Origin: Actinoplanes xinjiangensis
Lineage (GTDB): Bacteria > Actinomycetota > Actinomycetes > Mycobacteriales > Micromonosporaceae
Direction: 5' to 3'
Assembly (NCBI RefSeq): GCF_003148685.1
Contig: NZ_QGGR01000004.1
Coordinates: 496,001 to 560,000 of the forward strand
Length of the DNA: 64,000 bases
Both the position numbers and the translations under genes were made by a program. The first letter of the stretch is position 1. Each line of letters opens with the position of its first letter. The notes under the pieces were generated by a model. The model did no database searches and had not been told where the DNA came from. It worked only from the letters and a program-made list of their open reading frames with translations. Shown here piece after piece: positions 9,174 through 17,597 of this stretch.

Positions 9174-10610
9174 GTGAACACGGCGGAGCTGACGCCGGCC
9201 GGCGAGATGACCGCCGAGGACCTGGGCAGCATGCACCTGATCGGGATCGGCGGGGTCGGCATGGCCGGTCTGGCCCGTCTCCTGCTGACCCGTGGTGTGC
9301 CGGTCTCCGGCAGCGAGTTGCGGGAGTGGCCGGCACTGGCCGCCCTGCGCGCCCTCGGTGGCACGGTGCACATGGCCCACGAGCCGTCCAACCTCGACGG
9401 CGTGGACACGGTCGTCTACTCGACCGCGATCCCGCAGGACCACGTGGAGATGGTGGAGGCGCGCCGCCGCGGGCTGCGTGTGCTGCACCGTTCGGAGGCG
9501 CTGGCCGCGGCGATGACCGACCGGCAGACCATCGCGGTGGCCGGCACCCACGGCAAGACCACCACCACGTCGATCATGACGGTGATCCTGCAGCACGCCG
9601 GGAAGGACCCGTCGTTCGTGATCGGCGGCGAGATGTCGGCCGCCGGGTCGAACGGGCACCACGGCACCGGCCCGCATTTCGTGGCCGAGGCCGACGAGCA
9701 CGACCGGACGTTCCTGATCTACCGGCCGCATGTCGCGATCATCACCAACATCGAGGGCGACCACCTCAACAACTGGGGTGACCTGGAGACGTTGAAGGCC
9801 GGTTTCCTGGAGTTCGGCGGGCTGGCCGACGGGTTCGTGGTGACCTGTGCGGACGGTCCGGGCACCGACGAGCTGATCGCGGGGCTCAAGGCCCAGGGCA
9901 AAACCGTCTACACGTACGGCGAGTCGGCCGGCGCGGATCTGCGGATCTTCGACATCACCTCCTCGGTCAGCGGCGTGCGCTACCGGGCCGAGTTGCACGG
10001 GCAGCCGCTCGGTGAGTTCAAGCTGGCGCTGCCCGGCACGCACATGGGCCTGAACAGCGCGGCCACCGTGCTGACCGCGCTCAAGCTGGGTATCGACCAG
10101 TCGCTGGTGACCGAGGCCCTGGCGTCGTTCCCGGGGGTCCGCCGCCGGTTCGAGCGCAAGGGCATCGCGGCCGGCGTGCGGGTGTACGACGAGTACGCGT
10201 ACCACCCGACCTCGGTGAAGGCGGCGCTGCGCACGCTGCGCGAGGTGGCCGGTGACGGGCGGCTGCTGGTGGTCTTCCAGCCGTACCGGGTGTATCGCAC
10301 CCGGGATCTGGAGGCCGACCTGGCCGACGGGCTGGCGGTCGCCGACGAGGTGATCTGCATGGAGGTCTTCGGGCCGGGGGAGACCCGTGGTCCCGGTGAG
10401 GGTGGCCGGGCGCTGACCGCGGCGATCGCGCTGCCCGACGAGCGCAAGGTCTTCGTCCCGGACTGGGAGGACGTGCCGGCCGAGGTGGTGCGGCGCAGCC
10501 GTCCCGGTGACGTGGTGGTGACCATGGGGGCGCCGCCGATCTCGCTGATGGGTGACGAGCTGCTGGGCGCCCTCACCGAGGCGGACCGCCGGCCGGACCT
10601 GGCCGGGTAA
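9174..10610 (+). CDS. murC: UDP-N-acetylmuramate:L-alanine ligase (MurC)
   Basis: A 478-residue cytoplasmic Mur ligase that adds L-alanine to UDP-MurNAc, the first step of stem-peptide synthesis. The N-terminal Rossmann motif IGIGGVGMAGLA binds UDP. The ATP loop GTHGKTTT covers 124-131 with K128. EADEHDRTF and YDEYAYHPTSV (in place of the commoner DDYxHHPTE) match the central and C-terminal ligase motifs. GTG 9174 is preceded by GAGGAGTG at 9161-9168. It lies 30 bases after murG and 5 bases before ftsQ. Confidence 0.95.
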   Translation: MNTAELTPAGEMTAEDLGSMHLIGIGGVGMAGLARLLLTRGVPVSGSELREWPALAALRALGGTVHMAHEPSNLDGVDTVVYSTAIPQDHVEMVEARRRGLRVLHRSEALAAAMTDRQTIAVAGTHGKTTTTSIMTVILQHAGKDPSFVIGGEMSAAGSNGHHGTGPHFVAEADEHDRTFLIYRPHVAIITNIEGDHLNNWGDLETLKAGFLEFGGLADGFVVTCADGPGTDELIAGLKAQGKTVYTYGESAGADLRIFDITSSVSGVRYRAELHGQPLGEFKLALPGTHMGLNSAATVLTALKLGIDQSLVTEALASFPGVRRRFERKGIAAGVRVYDEYAYHPTSVKAALRTLREVAGDGRLLVVFQPYRVYRTRDLEADLADGLAVADEVICMEVFGPGETRGPGEGGRALTAAIALPDERKVFVPDWEDVPAEVVRRSRPGDVVVTMGAPPISLMGDELLGALTEADRRPDLAG

Positions 10611-10615
10611 CGACG

Positions 10616-11386
10616 ATGGCCGGCGGGGGCTCGCGCAACTGGCGGCTGGTCCGGGCCGACACGGACGCGGTGCCGTCGTCGGCCCGGCGCTTCATGGCGC
10701 GGGCCCGGCAGCGGCGCCTGCGCGCCGCGATGCCCTGGCTGATCGGCGCCGGCGTGCTGCTGGCCGTCGGCGGCCTGGTCTGGCTGGTCTACGGCACCTC
10801 GGTGCTCGGGGTCCGCGAGGTCCGGGTGGTCGGCGCGCAGATCCTCACGCCCGATCAGGTGCGTGCGGCCGCCGCGGTGCAGGCGGAGCTGCCGCTGGCC
10901 AGGGTCGACCTGGACGAGGTGGGCGCCCGGATCCGGCAGCTGCCGCCGGTGGACCGGGTGGTGGTGAGCCGCAGCTGGCCGTCGGCGGTGGTGATCGAGG
11001 TGGTGGAGCGGACCGCGGTGGCGGCGGTGCCGGCGCGTGACGATCAGTTCGTGCTGATCGACGACGAGGGTGTGCCGTTCCGTGCGGTGCCCGCCGCGCC
11101 GAAGGGGCTGCCACTGGCCCGGCTCGGCACGCCGGGTGCCGGCGATCAGAACACCGGGTCGGCGCTGACCGTGCTGGCGGCGCTCAGCGACGAGCTGCGC
11201 GAGCAGCTGGTGGCGATCTCGGTGCCGTCGCCGGTGCAGATCCGGCTGGAGCTGCGTAACGGCCGGGTGGTCATCTGGGGTGACGACACCAAGAGCGAGC
11301 GCAAGAGCACGGTCGCCACGGTGCTGCTGAAGCAGAAGGGCGACGAGATCGACGTGAGCGCCGTGAAAGTGGTGACCATACGATAG
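10616..11386 (+). CDS. ftsQ: Cell division protein FtsQ/DivIB
   Basis: A 256-residue bitopic division protein. A basic cytoplasmic head (to about residue 36) is followed by one membrane helix at about 40-62. Next comes a POTRA domain beginning VLGVREVRVVGAQILTPDQV, and then the FtsQ beta domain. It links FtsL/FtsB-like proteins and FtsI at the septum. It lies 5 bases after murC and is the last gene before the long ftsZ leader. The DNA after its stop holds a 7-bp hairpin at 11442-11460. Confidence 0.92.
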   Translation: MAGGGSRNWRLVRADTDAVPSSARRFMARARQRRLRAAMPWLIGAGVLLAVGGLVWLVYGTSVLGVREVRVVGAQILTPDQVRAAAAVQAELPLARVDLDEVGARIRQLPPVDRVVVSRSWPSAVVIEVVERTAVAAVPARDDQFVLIDDEGVPFRAVPAAPKGLPLARLGTPGAGDQNTGSALTVLAALSDELREQLVAISVPSPVQIRLELRNGRVVIWGDDTKSERKSTVATVLLKQKGDEIDVSAVKVVTIR

Positions 11387-11441
11387 CCATGCGGTTATTC
11401 GGACAAAGCGTGATGAACGCAATAAAAGGTTCAAGGTTACG

Positions 11442-11460
11442 GGTGAGTCGGATACTCACC
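11442..11460 (+). terminator. Hairpin after ftsQ, possible weak terminator
   Basis: GGTGAGT and ACTCACC form a perfect 7-bp stem with a 5-base loop, 56 bases after the ftsQ stop. No T-run follows, so termination would be weak or factor-dependent. It could also be a protein-binding palindrome in the ftsZ leader. Confidence 0.35.
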
Positions 11461-11528
11461 TCCTAAGCGCACGCGACACGCCGCCCGGGGTCTTTGGTTG
11501 CGGCCGCATGTCCGCATACGTTGCGTCG

Positions 11529-11571
11529 AGAGGTTCGCGTGGTTGACATAACACTGAACCTCTAGTAGAGG
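11529..11571 (+). promoter_or_regulatory. ftsZ promoter with overlapping palindromes
   Basis: TTGACA at 11543-11548 and TAGAGG at 11566-11571 are separated by 17 bases, a near-consensus actinobacterial vegetative promoter. It would start transcription around 11578, about 105 bases before the ftsZ ATG. The -10 lies in a perfect 13-bp palindrome, CCTCTA-G-TAGAGG (11559-11571). AGAGGTTC at 11529-11536 is the exact inverse of GAACCTCT at 11556-11563, so two inverted half-sites flank the -35. This arrangement suggests an operator controlling ftsZ. The regulator is unknown. Confidence 0.6.
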
Positions 11572-11683
11572 GTGAGGGTTTCCTCGCCTTCCTTCTTTGT
11601 ACGGCAGCGGATGTCGAAGTGCGGTTCCCTGGACCGCAGGGGCCGTCGACGTCCGCCAACCCCGGAAGGGATGGCTGAGCCCG

Positions 11684-12805
11684 ATGACACCTCCGCACAA
11701 CTATCTTGCGGTCATCAAGGTCGTCGGCATCGGCGGTGGTGGCGTGAACGCCGTCAACCGCATGATCGAAGTTGGGCTCAAGGGTGTGGAGTTCATCGCG
11801 ATCAACACGGATGCGCAGGCACTGTTGATGAGCGACGCCGACGTCAAGCTGGACGTCGGCCGGGAACTGACGCGTGGCCTGGGGGCCGGCGCGCAGCCCG
11901 AGGTGGGCAAGAACGCCGCCGAGGACCACCGCGACGAGATCGAAGAGGTGCTCAAGGGCGCCGACATGGTCTTCGTGACGTGTGGCGAGGGCGGCGGTAC
12001 CGGTACCGGTGGCGCCCCCGTGGTCGCCAACATCGCCCGCAAGCTGGGCGCCCTCACGATCGGTGTGGTCACCCGCCCGTTCAACTTCGAGGGCAAGCGG
12101 CGCCAGGTGCAGGCCGAGGCCGGCATCGACGAGCTGCGCAACCAGTGCGACACGCTGATCGTGATCCCGAACGACCGGCTGCTCGCGCTCGGCGACCGCG
12201 GCATCAGCATGATGGACGCGTTCCGTCAGGCCGACCAGGTGCTGCTCTCCGGCGTGCAGGGCATCACCGACCTGATCACCACGCCGGGTCTGATCAACCT
12301 GGACTTCGCCGACGTCAAGAGCGTCATGAGCAACGCCGGCAGCGCCCTGATGGGTATCGGCAGCGCCCGTGGCGACAATCGGGCGGTCGAGGCCGCCGAG
12401 AAGGCGATCTCCAGCCCGCTGCTGGAGCAGAGCATGGACGGCGCCCGCGGCGTGCTGCTCTCCATCGCCGGCGGTTCGGACCTCGGTCTCTTCGAGATCA
12501 ACGACGCGGCGCAGCTGGTGACCGACGCGGCCCACCCGGACGCGAACATCATCTTCGGCGCGGTCATCGACGACGCCCTCGGCGACGAGGTGCGGGTCAC
12601 GGTGATCGCGGCGGGCTTCGACGCGGGCGCGCCCGCCTACAAGCCGGCCGAGCCGGCCCGCAAGGTGCCTGCCCCGTCGACCGGGAGCTCACTGCCCCCG
12701 GTCCCGCCGCCGGTCGCCCCGCCGCCCAGCACCCCGTCGCCGCGTACCAGCCGGGTGCTCTTCGACGACGTCGACGTACCGGATTTCCTCAAGAACGGCT
12801 CCTGA
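11684..12805 (+). CDS. ftsZ: Cell division GTPase FtsZ
   Basis: A 373-residue bacterial tubulin that forms the Z-ring. The N-terminus begins [20 protein letters not shown]. The GTP signature GGGTGTGG lies at 103-110, and the T7 loop [11 protein letters not shown] near 206 supplies the catalytic aspartate. A proline-rich linker leads to the conserved C-terminal peptide [10 protein letters not shown], which docks SepF and other membrane anchors. I use ATG 11684, with GGAAGGG at 11664-11670 upstream. A start at 11597 would add 29 residues of unlikely sequence. The 297-base leader carries its own promoter. Confidence 0.97.
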   Translation: MTPPHNYLAVIKVVGIGGGGVNAVNRMIEVGLKGVEFIAINTDAQALLMSDADVKLDVGRELTRGLGAGAQPEVGKNAAEDHRDEIEEVLKGADMVFVTCGEGGGTGTGGAPVVANIARKLGALTIGVVTRPFNFEGKRRQVQAEAGIDELRNQCDTLIVIPNDRLLALGDRGISMMDAFRQADQVLLSGVQGITDLITTPGLINLDFADVKSVMSNAGSALMGIGSARGDNRAVEAAEKAISSPLLEQSMDGARGVLLSIAGGSDLGLFEINDAAQLVTDAAHPDANIIFGAVIDDALGDEVRVTVIAAGFDAGAPAYKPAEPARKVPAPSTGSSLPPVPPPVAPPPSTPSPRTSRVLFDDVDVPDFLKNGS

Positions 12806-12841
12806 GCGCCGCTTCTCCCGTACCCCTCAAGAAGGCTGATT

Positions 12842-13549
12842 TTGATCGACGCCGGACGGCGCGCTGAGCTCGCCGCCAATCTCGAACGGGTGCGGGAGCG
12901 CATCGCTCTCGCCTGCGCGGCGGTCGGAAGGCCGCCGGACGCGGTCACCCTGACCGCGGTGACCAAGACCTACCCGGCGAGCGACGTCCTGTTGCTCGCC
13001 GGGCTCGGTGTCACCGACGTGGCCGAGAACCGGGACCAGGAGGCCTCGATCAAAGCCGGGGCGGTACGCGCGGGGGGCGCGCGGCCGCGCTGGCACTTCG
13101 TCGGCCAACTGCAGCGGAACAAGGTCAAATCAGTTCTCGGGTACGCCGACGTGGTCGAGTCGGTGGACTCGGTGCGCCTGGCCGAGGCGCTGGGCCGGGC
13201 CGCCGCCGGCCGCCAGGATCCGCTGGAGGTGCTGATCCAGGTCAGCCTGGACGGTGATCCGGCACGTGGGGGCGTGGCCGGAGATGATCTCTGGCGGGTA
13301 TCCGACGCGGTGACCTCATCGGAGGGTCTGCGGCTGGGCGGCCTGATGGCGGTGGCGCCGCTGGGCGAGGATCCCGGCGCCGCCTTCGCTCGGCTGGCCG
13401 TCATCGCAGCTCAGATGGCTTCCCGTCATCCCGGTTCGACGACCGTCTCAGCGGGTATGAGCGGCGATCTGGAAGCCGCCGTCCGGTATGGGGCGACACA
13501 CGTACGGATCGGTACTTCTTTACTCGGGATGCGAAACTCGCTGCGGTAG
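12842..13549 (+). CDS. yggS: YggS/PROSC-family PLP homeostasis protein
   Basis: A 235-residue alanine racemase-like TIM-barrel protein that carries PLP without known catalysis and keeps vitamin B6 and amino-acid pools balanced. VTLTAVTKTYPASDV near residue 37 contains the PLP lysine. FVGQLQRNKVK, the VxSVDS segment and the final MSGDLEAAVRYGATHVRIGTSLLG are family signatures. The start appears to be TTG 12842, with AAGAAGG at 12829-12835. In many actinobacteria pgeF lies between ftsZ and this gene, but here the gap is only 36 bases. Confidence 0.92.
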   Translation: MIDAGRRAELAANLERVRERIALACAAVGRPPDAVTLTAVTKTYPASDVLLLAGLGVTDVAENRDQEASIKAGAVRAGGARPRWHFVGQLQRNKVKSVLGYADVVESVDSVRLAEALGRAAAGRQDPLEVLIQVSLDGDPARGGVAGDDLWRVSDAVTSSEGLRLGGLMAVAPLGEDPGAAFARLAVIAAQMASRHPGSTTVSAGMSGDLEAAVRYGATHVRIGTSLLGMRNSLR

Positions 13550-13757
13550 CCTTGCGGCGGGCAGCAAACTACACAGGTGTTGTTCAACGCGACGAACCGC
13601 CACGGGTCTCGCATTGGACGGCGCGGCGTCGTAACGGGTCGTGGGTCCCAACAGGACCCGTTCCGGCTCGTAAGGGGGGACGCGGCACGCCGAGGGGGCG
13701 CGGGCCGCAACAGCGGACGGAGGGTGGGGGCATGGACTCTCGGCAGGGAGAGGTGGC
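13550..13757 (+). other. Non-coding leader of sepF with a small hairpin
   Basis: No credible ORF is seen in these 208 bases. GGGTCC (13643-13648) and GGACCC (13654-13659) form a 6-bp stem with a 5-base loop. GGGAGAGG just before 13758 is the sepF ribosome-binding site. No clear -35/-10 pair was found. Confidence 0.35.
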
Positions 13758-14501
13758 ATGAGCGGAGGCGCGTTTCGCAAGGCGGGCGTCTGGCTCGGCC
13801 TCGTCGAGGAGGACGACGACCGCGGGTATGAAGACCGTGGTTACCGGGAGAGCTCCTACCGTTCGCGCGAGCGTGACCGGGATCGCGACCGTGACCGCTA
13901 CTCCAGCGACCGGTATTCGGCGGCCGACGAGTTCGCCGACGAGGACGACGAGGAGGAGCGCTCCGTCCCGCGGGCGCGCACCGATCGCCGTGAGCGTGAC
14001 CGGCTCTCCACCGCGCGGCAGGACCGTGAACTCGACCGGGACCGTGACCGGGAGGAGAGTGAGCGCCTCGATCGGGCGAGCGTCCGCTCCATCACCCGGC
14101 CGGCTCCGGCACCGGAGCAGTCCGCCCCGTTGACCTACTCCACCCGGGAGAATCTGGCGCTCAAGCCGCAGCCGGTCGCCCCGCCGCAGCCGGTGCACCA
14201 GCGCCAGGCCGAGGAGGAGCAGCGGTACCAGATCACCACGCTGCACCCGACGACGTACCGGGAGGCGCGGACGATCGGCGAGCACTTCCGGGACGGGGTG
14301 CCGGTGATCATCAATCTCACCGAGATGGACGAGTCGGACGCCCGGCGTCTGGTGGACTTCGCCGCCGGGCTGGCTTTCGGCCTGCGGGGTACGATCGAGC
14401 GCGTCACCAACCGGGTCTTCCTGTTGTCTCCCGCGAACGTGCAGGTCACCGCGGAGGACAAGGCCAAGATCGCAGAAGGCGGCTTCTTCGCCCAGGGCTG
14501 A
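13758..14501 (+). CDS. sepF: Cell division protein SepF
   Basis: A 247-residue Z-ring membrane anchor. It begins [19 protein letters not shown], an amphipathic membrane-targeting helix. A highly charged linker rich in R/D/E (about 20-150) follows. The SepF fold is at about 160-240, with [20 protein letters not shown] and [20 protein letters not shown], where FtsZ tails bind. In actinobacteria lacking FtsA and ZipA it is the main anchor. The linker is longer than in Bacillus. It is followed by yggT and divIVA in the usual order. Confidence 0.94.
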   Translation: MSGGAFRKAGVWLGLVEEDDDRGYEDRGYRESSYRSRERDRDRDRDRYSSDRYSAADEFADEDDEEERSVPRARTDRRERDRLSTARQDRELDRDRDREESERLDRASVRSITRPAPAPEQSAPLTYSTRENLALKPQPVAPPQPVHQRQAEEEQRYQITTLHPTTYREARTIGEHFRDGVPVIINLTEMDESDARRLVDFAAGLAFGLRGTIERVTNRVFLLSPANVQVTAEDKAKIAEGGFFAQG

Positions 14502-14588
14502 TCAGCTCTGGGCGACCGCCCGGCGATCCTGACCCGGCGAGTGACGCAGATCCGGCTTTGATTGACCCGAACGAGGGATCCACCTGAC

Positions 14589-14894
14589 GTGCTGTCGATC
14601 GTGCTCCAGATCCTCTACATATTGCTGTACCTCTTCATGATGGTGCTGTTGGCCAGGTTCGTGATGAGCGCCGTGCTCCAGTACGGACGGCGCTGGCAGC
14701 CGAGCCGGGGCGCGTCGGCAGCCCTCGAAGCCGTGTGGAGCGTCACGGATCCACCCCTCAGGACGTTGAGGCGTGTGATCCCACCGCTGCGCATTGGTAA
14801 CGTGAGTTTGGACCTGGCTTCCATCGTGCTGCTGGTTATCCTGTTCGTGCTCATGAACGTGGTACTCGCAAGATTGATTTCGCAATACAGCTAG
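14589..14894 (+). CDS. YggT-family membrane protein
   Basis: A 101-residue membrane protein with two hydrophobic helices flanking the conserved region [20 protein letters not shown]. This is the typical YggT (CCB3/YlmG) repeat. Related proteins are linked to nucleoid organisation and division; the molecular function is unknown. I choose GTG 14589 because GAGGGA at 14573-14578 precedes it. A longer frame from 14562 would place a charged stretch ahead of the first helix. The position between sepF and divIVA is conserved. Confidence 0.88.
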   Translation: MLSIVLQILYILLYLFMMVLLARFVMSAVLQYGRRWQPSRGASAALEAVWSVTDPPLRTLRRVIPPLRIGNVSLDLASIVLLVILFVLMNVVLARLISQYS

Positions 14895-14937
14895 ACAGCA
14901 GCCCCAACCGCGGCCGCGACTGACCCGAGGAGTTTCG

Positions 14938-15753
14938 ATGCCGCTGACCCCGGCCGACGTGCACAACGTCGCCTTCAAGAAGCCCCCGATCGGCAAGCGG
15001 GGGTATGACGAGGAGGAGGTCGACGCCTTCCTTGACGAGGTGGAGCGCGAGCTCGCCCGTCTGATCGAGGAGAACAACGAGCTGCGTGCCCAGGTGGAGC
15101 GCGGCGGGCGGGGTGGTGCACCGGCTGGACCGGGTGCTGATCCGCGTCTGGCAGCCGAGCTCAACGACCTGAAGGCGCAGCTCGACCGTGTGCAGCGGGA
15201 CAAGGCGGCGGCCGAGCAGGCAGCCCGTCAGATGCAGGCCGAGCTGGACCAGGTCCGTGCCCAGGGCCCCGGCCCCGGTGCGCCCGCCGGTGGCGCGGAT
15301 GGCGAGCAGCAGGCTCTGCGCGTGCTCATGATGGCCCAGCGCACCGCCGACGACCACGTCGCCGACGCGCGCCGTGAGGCCGACAAGCTTCTCTCCGACG
15401 CCCGTTCCAAGGCGGAGGAGGTCACCCGCGAGGCGCGGGCCAAGGCCGACGCCCTCGAGCGGGACGCCCGTCAGCGCCACCAGGAGGCGATGGGCGGCCT
15501 GGACGCGAAGCGGACCGCGCTGCAGAAGCACATCGAGGAGCTGAAGCAGTTCGAGCGGGAGTACCGCACGCGTCTCAAGGCGTACCTGGAGAGCCAGCTG
15601 CGTGACCTGGACGGTCGTGGCCAGGGCCTCGAGGCCGAGCTGACGCGGGCCGACTCCGGCCGTGCCGTCGGCGGCTCCGGTGGTCTCGCCGCCGCCGGTC
15701 TGGCCAGCTCCTACAGCGGTGGCCGCACCAACTCCATCGAATCGGGTCGCTGA
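14938..15753 (+). CDS. divIVA: Polar growth protein DivIVA (Wag31)
   Basis: A 271-residue coiled-coil protein that marks cell poles and hyphal tips and recruits the cell-wall elongation machinery. The N-terminal lipid-binding domain starts [20 protein letters not shown] and contains [17 protein letters not shown] first coiled coil spans about 32-60. A Gly/Pro/Ala/Gln-rich linker follows, then a long second coiled coil at about 120-230. The final 40 residues are Gly/Ser/Ala rich. ACCCGAGGAG just before ATG 14938 is a good ribosome-binding site. It is probably essential, as in other tip-growing actinobacteria. Confidence 0.95.
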   Translation: MPLTPADVHNVAFKKPPIGKRGYDEEEVDAFLDEVERELARLIEENNELRAQVERGGRGGAPAGPGADPRLAAELNDLKAQLDRVQRDKAAAEQAARQMQAELDQVRAQGPGPGAPAGGADGEQQALRVLMMAQRTADDHVADARREADKLLSDARSKAEEVTREARAKADALERDARQRHQEAMGGLDAKRTALQKHIEELKQFEREYRTRLKAYLESQLRDLDGRGQGLEAELTRADSGRAVGGSGGLAAAGLASSYSGGRTNSIESGR

Positions 15754-15789
15754 CCGCAGCACGCCCCCGCACCGCGACGAGGATGAGCC

Positions 15790-16560
15790 ATGATCGTTGC
15801 TAGTCTCCTGCTCATCCCCGTCGCGGTTCTGTTTCTCGCGTTGGGCCTGGTCAACGGCTCAAGCAGTCTTCTCATAACCTCGATCGTGGTCAGCCTGCTG
15901 GCCGCGGTCGCCCTGGTCATCGGGACTCGTCAGGCCGCCACCCGGCGTGCCGGGGCCCCGGTCGCCCGGCCGGCCCGGCGTGAGCCGCCGCCCGCCTTCG
16001 CGGAAGATTCTGCCTCCGCCGCCGAGCCTCCCGCAGGCGAATCCACCGAGTACGAGGAGCCCGCTCCGGTCGATGTGGATCGCGACCGGGGTCTCGACGT
16101 GGATCTCGATGTGGAGGCGGCGAGGGCGGCCGGTGCGCGCGATACGGCCACCCGTCTGGGCGACCGCGGAGGGCCCGCCGCAGATGACGTCCATTCCGAC
16201 TCCCCGGTCGATTCCGGCCCCCTCGCCGACGGGTCCGGCGAGCACGCCTGGCAGCCGGCGTCGGCCGCGGAGACGGCGGAGCAGGCCGACGAGTTCGCCG
16301 AGCCGGACGACGACGACCCGGACGACGAGCCGCTGCCGCAGTCGGTGCGGCCGGCCGACGCGGTGCTCGTCGCGCGGTTCGACACCGAGGTGCTCGTGGT
16401 CGACGGGCGCCCGCGCTATCACATGGCCGACTGCCCGCACCTGGTCGGCCGGCTGACCGAGCCGCTGCCGGCGAACGAGGCGGTCGAGCTCGGTTTCAGC
16501 CCGTGCGGCCTGTGCCGTCCGGTGGACCGGCTCGTCGCGGCCGTGGCCCACCAGCGTTGA
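15790..16560 (+). CDS. Membrane protein with a C-terminal His/Cys metal-site motif
   Basis: A 256-residue protein of unknown function. Two adjacent hydrophobic helices at about 1-45 anchor it. Residues 50-190 are acidic and low complexity (D/E/A/P). The C-terminal domain has Y210-H211 with C215, then C239 and C242 in GFSPCGLCRP. This H-x3-C...C-x2-C layout resembles the small zinc-binding tail of Ada-type proteins and some secreted nucleases. Zinc binding is my inference. It sits between divIVA and the DUF167 gene, so a cell-envelope or growth role is possible but unproven. Confidence 0.75.
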   Translation: MIVASLLLIPVAVLFLALGLVNGSSSLLITSIVVSLLAAVALVIGTRQAATRRAGAPVARPARREPPPAFAEDSASAAEPPAGESTEYEEPAPVDVDRDRGLDVDLDVEAARAAGARDTATRLGDRGGPAADDVHSDSPVDSGPLADGSGEHAWQPASAAETAEQADEFAEPDDDDPDDEPLPQSVRPADAVLVARFDTEVLVVDGRPRYHMADCPHLVGRLTEPLPANEAVELGFSPCGLCRPVDRLVAAVAHQR

Positions 16561-16577
16561 GTCAGCGGCCGGCCGGG

Positions 16578-16859
16578 GTGTCGGTGCCGGTCCGGGTGCG
16601 GCCGGGAGCCGGGCGGACCCGGGTGGGCGGGCGGTATGAGGGGCCGCACGGTCCCGCACTGATCGTCGCGGTGGGCGCTCCCGCGGTCGACGGCAAGGCC
16701 ACCGAGGCGGTGCGGAAGGCCCTGGCCGGGGCGATCGGGGTGCGGCCCGGCGAGGTGTCGCTGCGGCTCGGTGCCACCAGCCGGGACAAGGTGTTCACCG
16801 TCACGGCTGCGCCGGGCTCCTGGACGGCGCGACTCGCGGATCTTCGCGACAGCGGATAG
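16578..16859 (+). CDS. DUF167 (YggU-family) protein
   Basis: A small protein of about 93 residues. Family features are VRVRPGAGRTRVGG at the start, a central LIVAVGAPAVDGKATEAVRKAL, and ATSRDKVFTV, equivalent to the conserved GxxSRxK segment. The role of this family is not known. The start is uncertain: GTG 16578 fits the usual N-terminus, while the frame stays open to 16503 inside the preceding gene. There is only a weak ribosome-binding site, so it may rely on coupling with the gene before it. Confidence 0.78.
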   Translation: MSVPVRVRPGAGRTRVGGRYEGPHGPALIVAVGAPAVDGKATEAVRKALAGAIGVRPGEVSLRLGATSRDKVFTVTAAPGSWTARLADLRDSG

Positions 16860-17022
16860 TGATCATGAACTCGCGTAGGGTGTATCGTCGTTAATCCGTC
16901 CACACGCTGGCACTTCCTGACGATTTGTCGGATCTGACAGGGATAGCGGGTTGTCGTGATAGTTCACGTTCCGTATCCTTGCCACTTTCCGCCAGGGCTT
17001 GACCTCTTGCCGGCCGTGCCGT

Positions 17023-17058
17023 TTGTGCAGGACAGGCCAGTTGTGCAGGACAGACCAG
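17023..17058 (+). repeat. 18-bp tandem duplication in the dksA-lspA leader
   Basis: TTGTGCAGGACAGGCCAG at 17023-17040 is followed directly by a second copy at 17041-17058 that differs at one base (17 of 18 identical). It lies in the 277-base gap between the DUF167 gene and the DksA-like gene, 4 bases before a terminator hairpin. Confidence 0.8.
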
Positions 17059-17062
17059 GGAA

Positions 17063-17091
17063 GGGCGGCCCGTCATGGGGCCGCCCGTTTT
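17063..17091 (+). terminator. Intrinsic terminator ahead of the DksA-like gene
   Basis: GGGCGGCCC (17063-17071) and GGGCCGCCC (17078-17086) form a perfect 9-bp stem with a 6-base loop, followed by G and TTTT (17088-17091). It ends 45 bases before the next ATG. It could end readthrough from the DUF167 gene, end a small RNA starting near the TAGGGT at 16876-16881, or act as an attenuator for the downstream operon. Confidence 0.7.
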
Positions 17092-17136
17092 CGTAGACCG
17101 CTGACCGCCGCCGGACGGGCGGCCGAGGGAGCGACG

Positions 17137-17556
17137 ATGGCCAAGGCAACGGAGACCCGGTCCGGAACGAACGGCGCGGCTGCGGAGCGGGTCCGCGACG
17201 AGGCGGAGACCGAACGGATCCGGGAGGCACTGGTCGCCCGGCTCGGCGAACTGCAGGCCGAGTACGATCGGTCGCTCAGCGAGATCACCGAGCTGCAGCG
17301 CGAGCGGCTGGCCGACTCGGCCGGGGACGACCTGGCCGACACCGGGACCAAGACGTTCGAGCGCGAGCAGGAGATCACGCTGGCCAATACCCTGCTGGAG
17401 CGGATCACACAGGTCGAACGCGCGATCGATCGGCTCGGGTCGGGCAACTACGGTTGGTGTGAGCGGTGCGGCACCCAGATCCCGGTCGAGCGTCTGGCTG
17501 CCTTCCCCTCCGCCACGCTCTGTGTCTCGTGTAAGCAGTTGGAGGAACGACGCTGA
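17137..17556 (+). CDS. DksA/TraR-type zinc-finger protein
   Basis: A 139-residue protein of the TraR/DksA family. A coiled-coil helical region (about 20-105) is followed by the zinc finger CERCGTQIP, then CVSCKQ (C-x2-C-x17-C-x2-C). Relatives bind the RNA polymerase secondary channel, but actinobacterial members are less well characterised. I use ATG 17137 because GAGGGA at 17125-17130 precedes it. The frame is open upstream to 16999, but that would run through the 18-bp repeats and the terminator. It is probably co-transcribed with lspA. Confidence 0.88.
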   Translation: MAKATETRSGTNGAAAERVRDEAETERIREALVARLGELQAEYDRSLSEITELQRERLADSAGDDLADTGTKTFEREQEITLANTLLERITQVERAIDRLGSGNYGWCERCGTQIPVERLAAFPSATLCVSCKQLEERR

Positions 17557-17597
17557 ACGCCGACGAACAGGCCGCCCCACGATTCCATCCCAGGGCG

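Noticed and set aside
16860..17136. T-box riboswitch remaining from a lost ileS
   Set aside because: I found no T-box consensus or stem I-like layout; only a tandem repeat and one terminator are seen.
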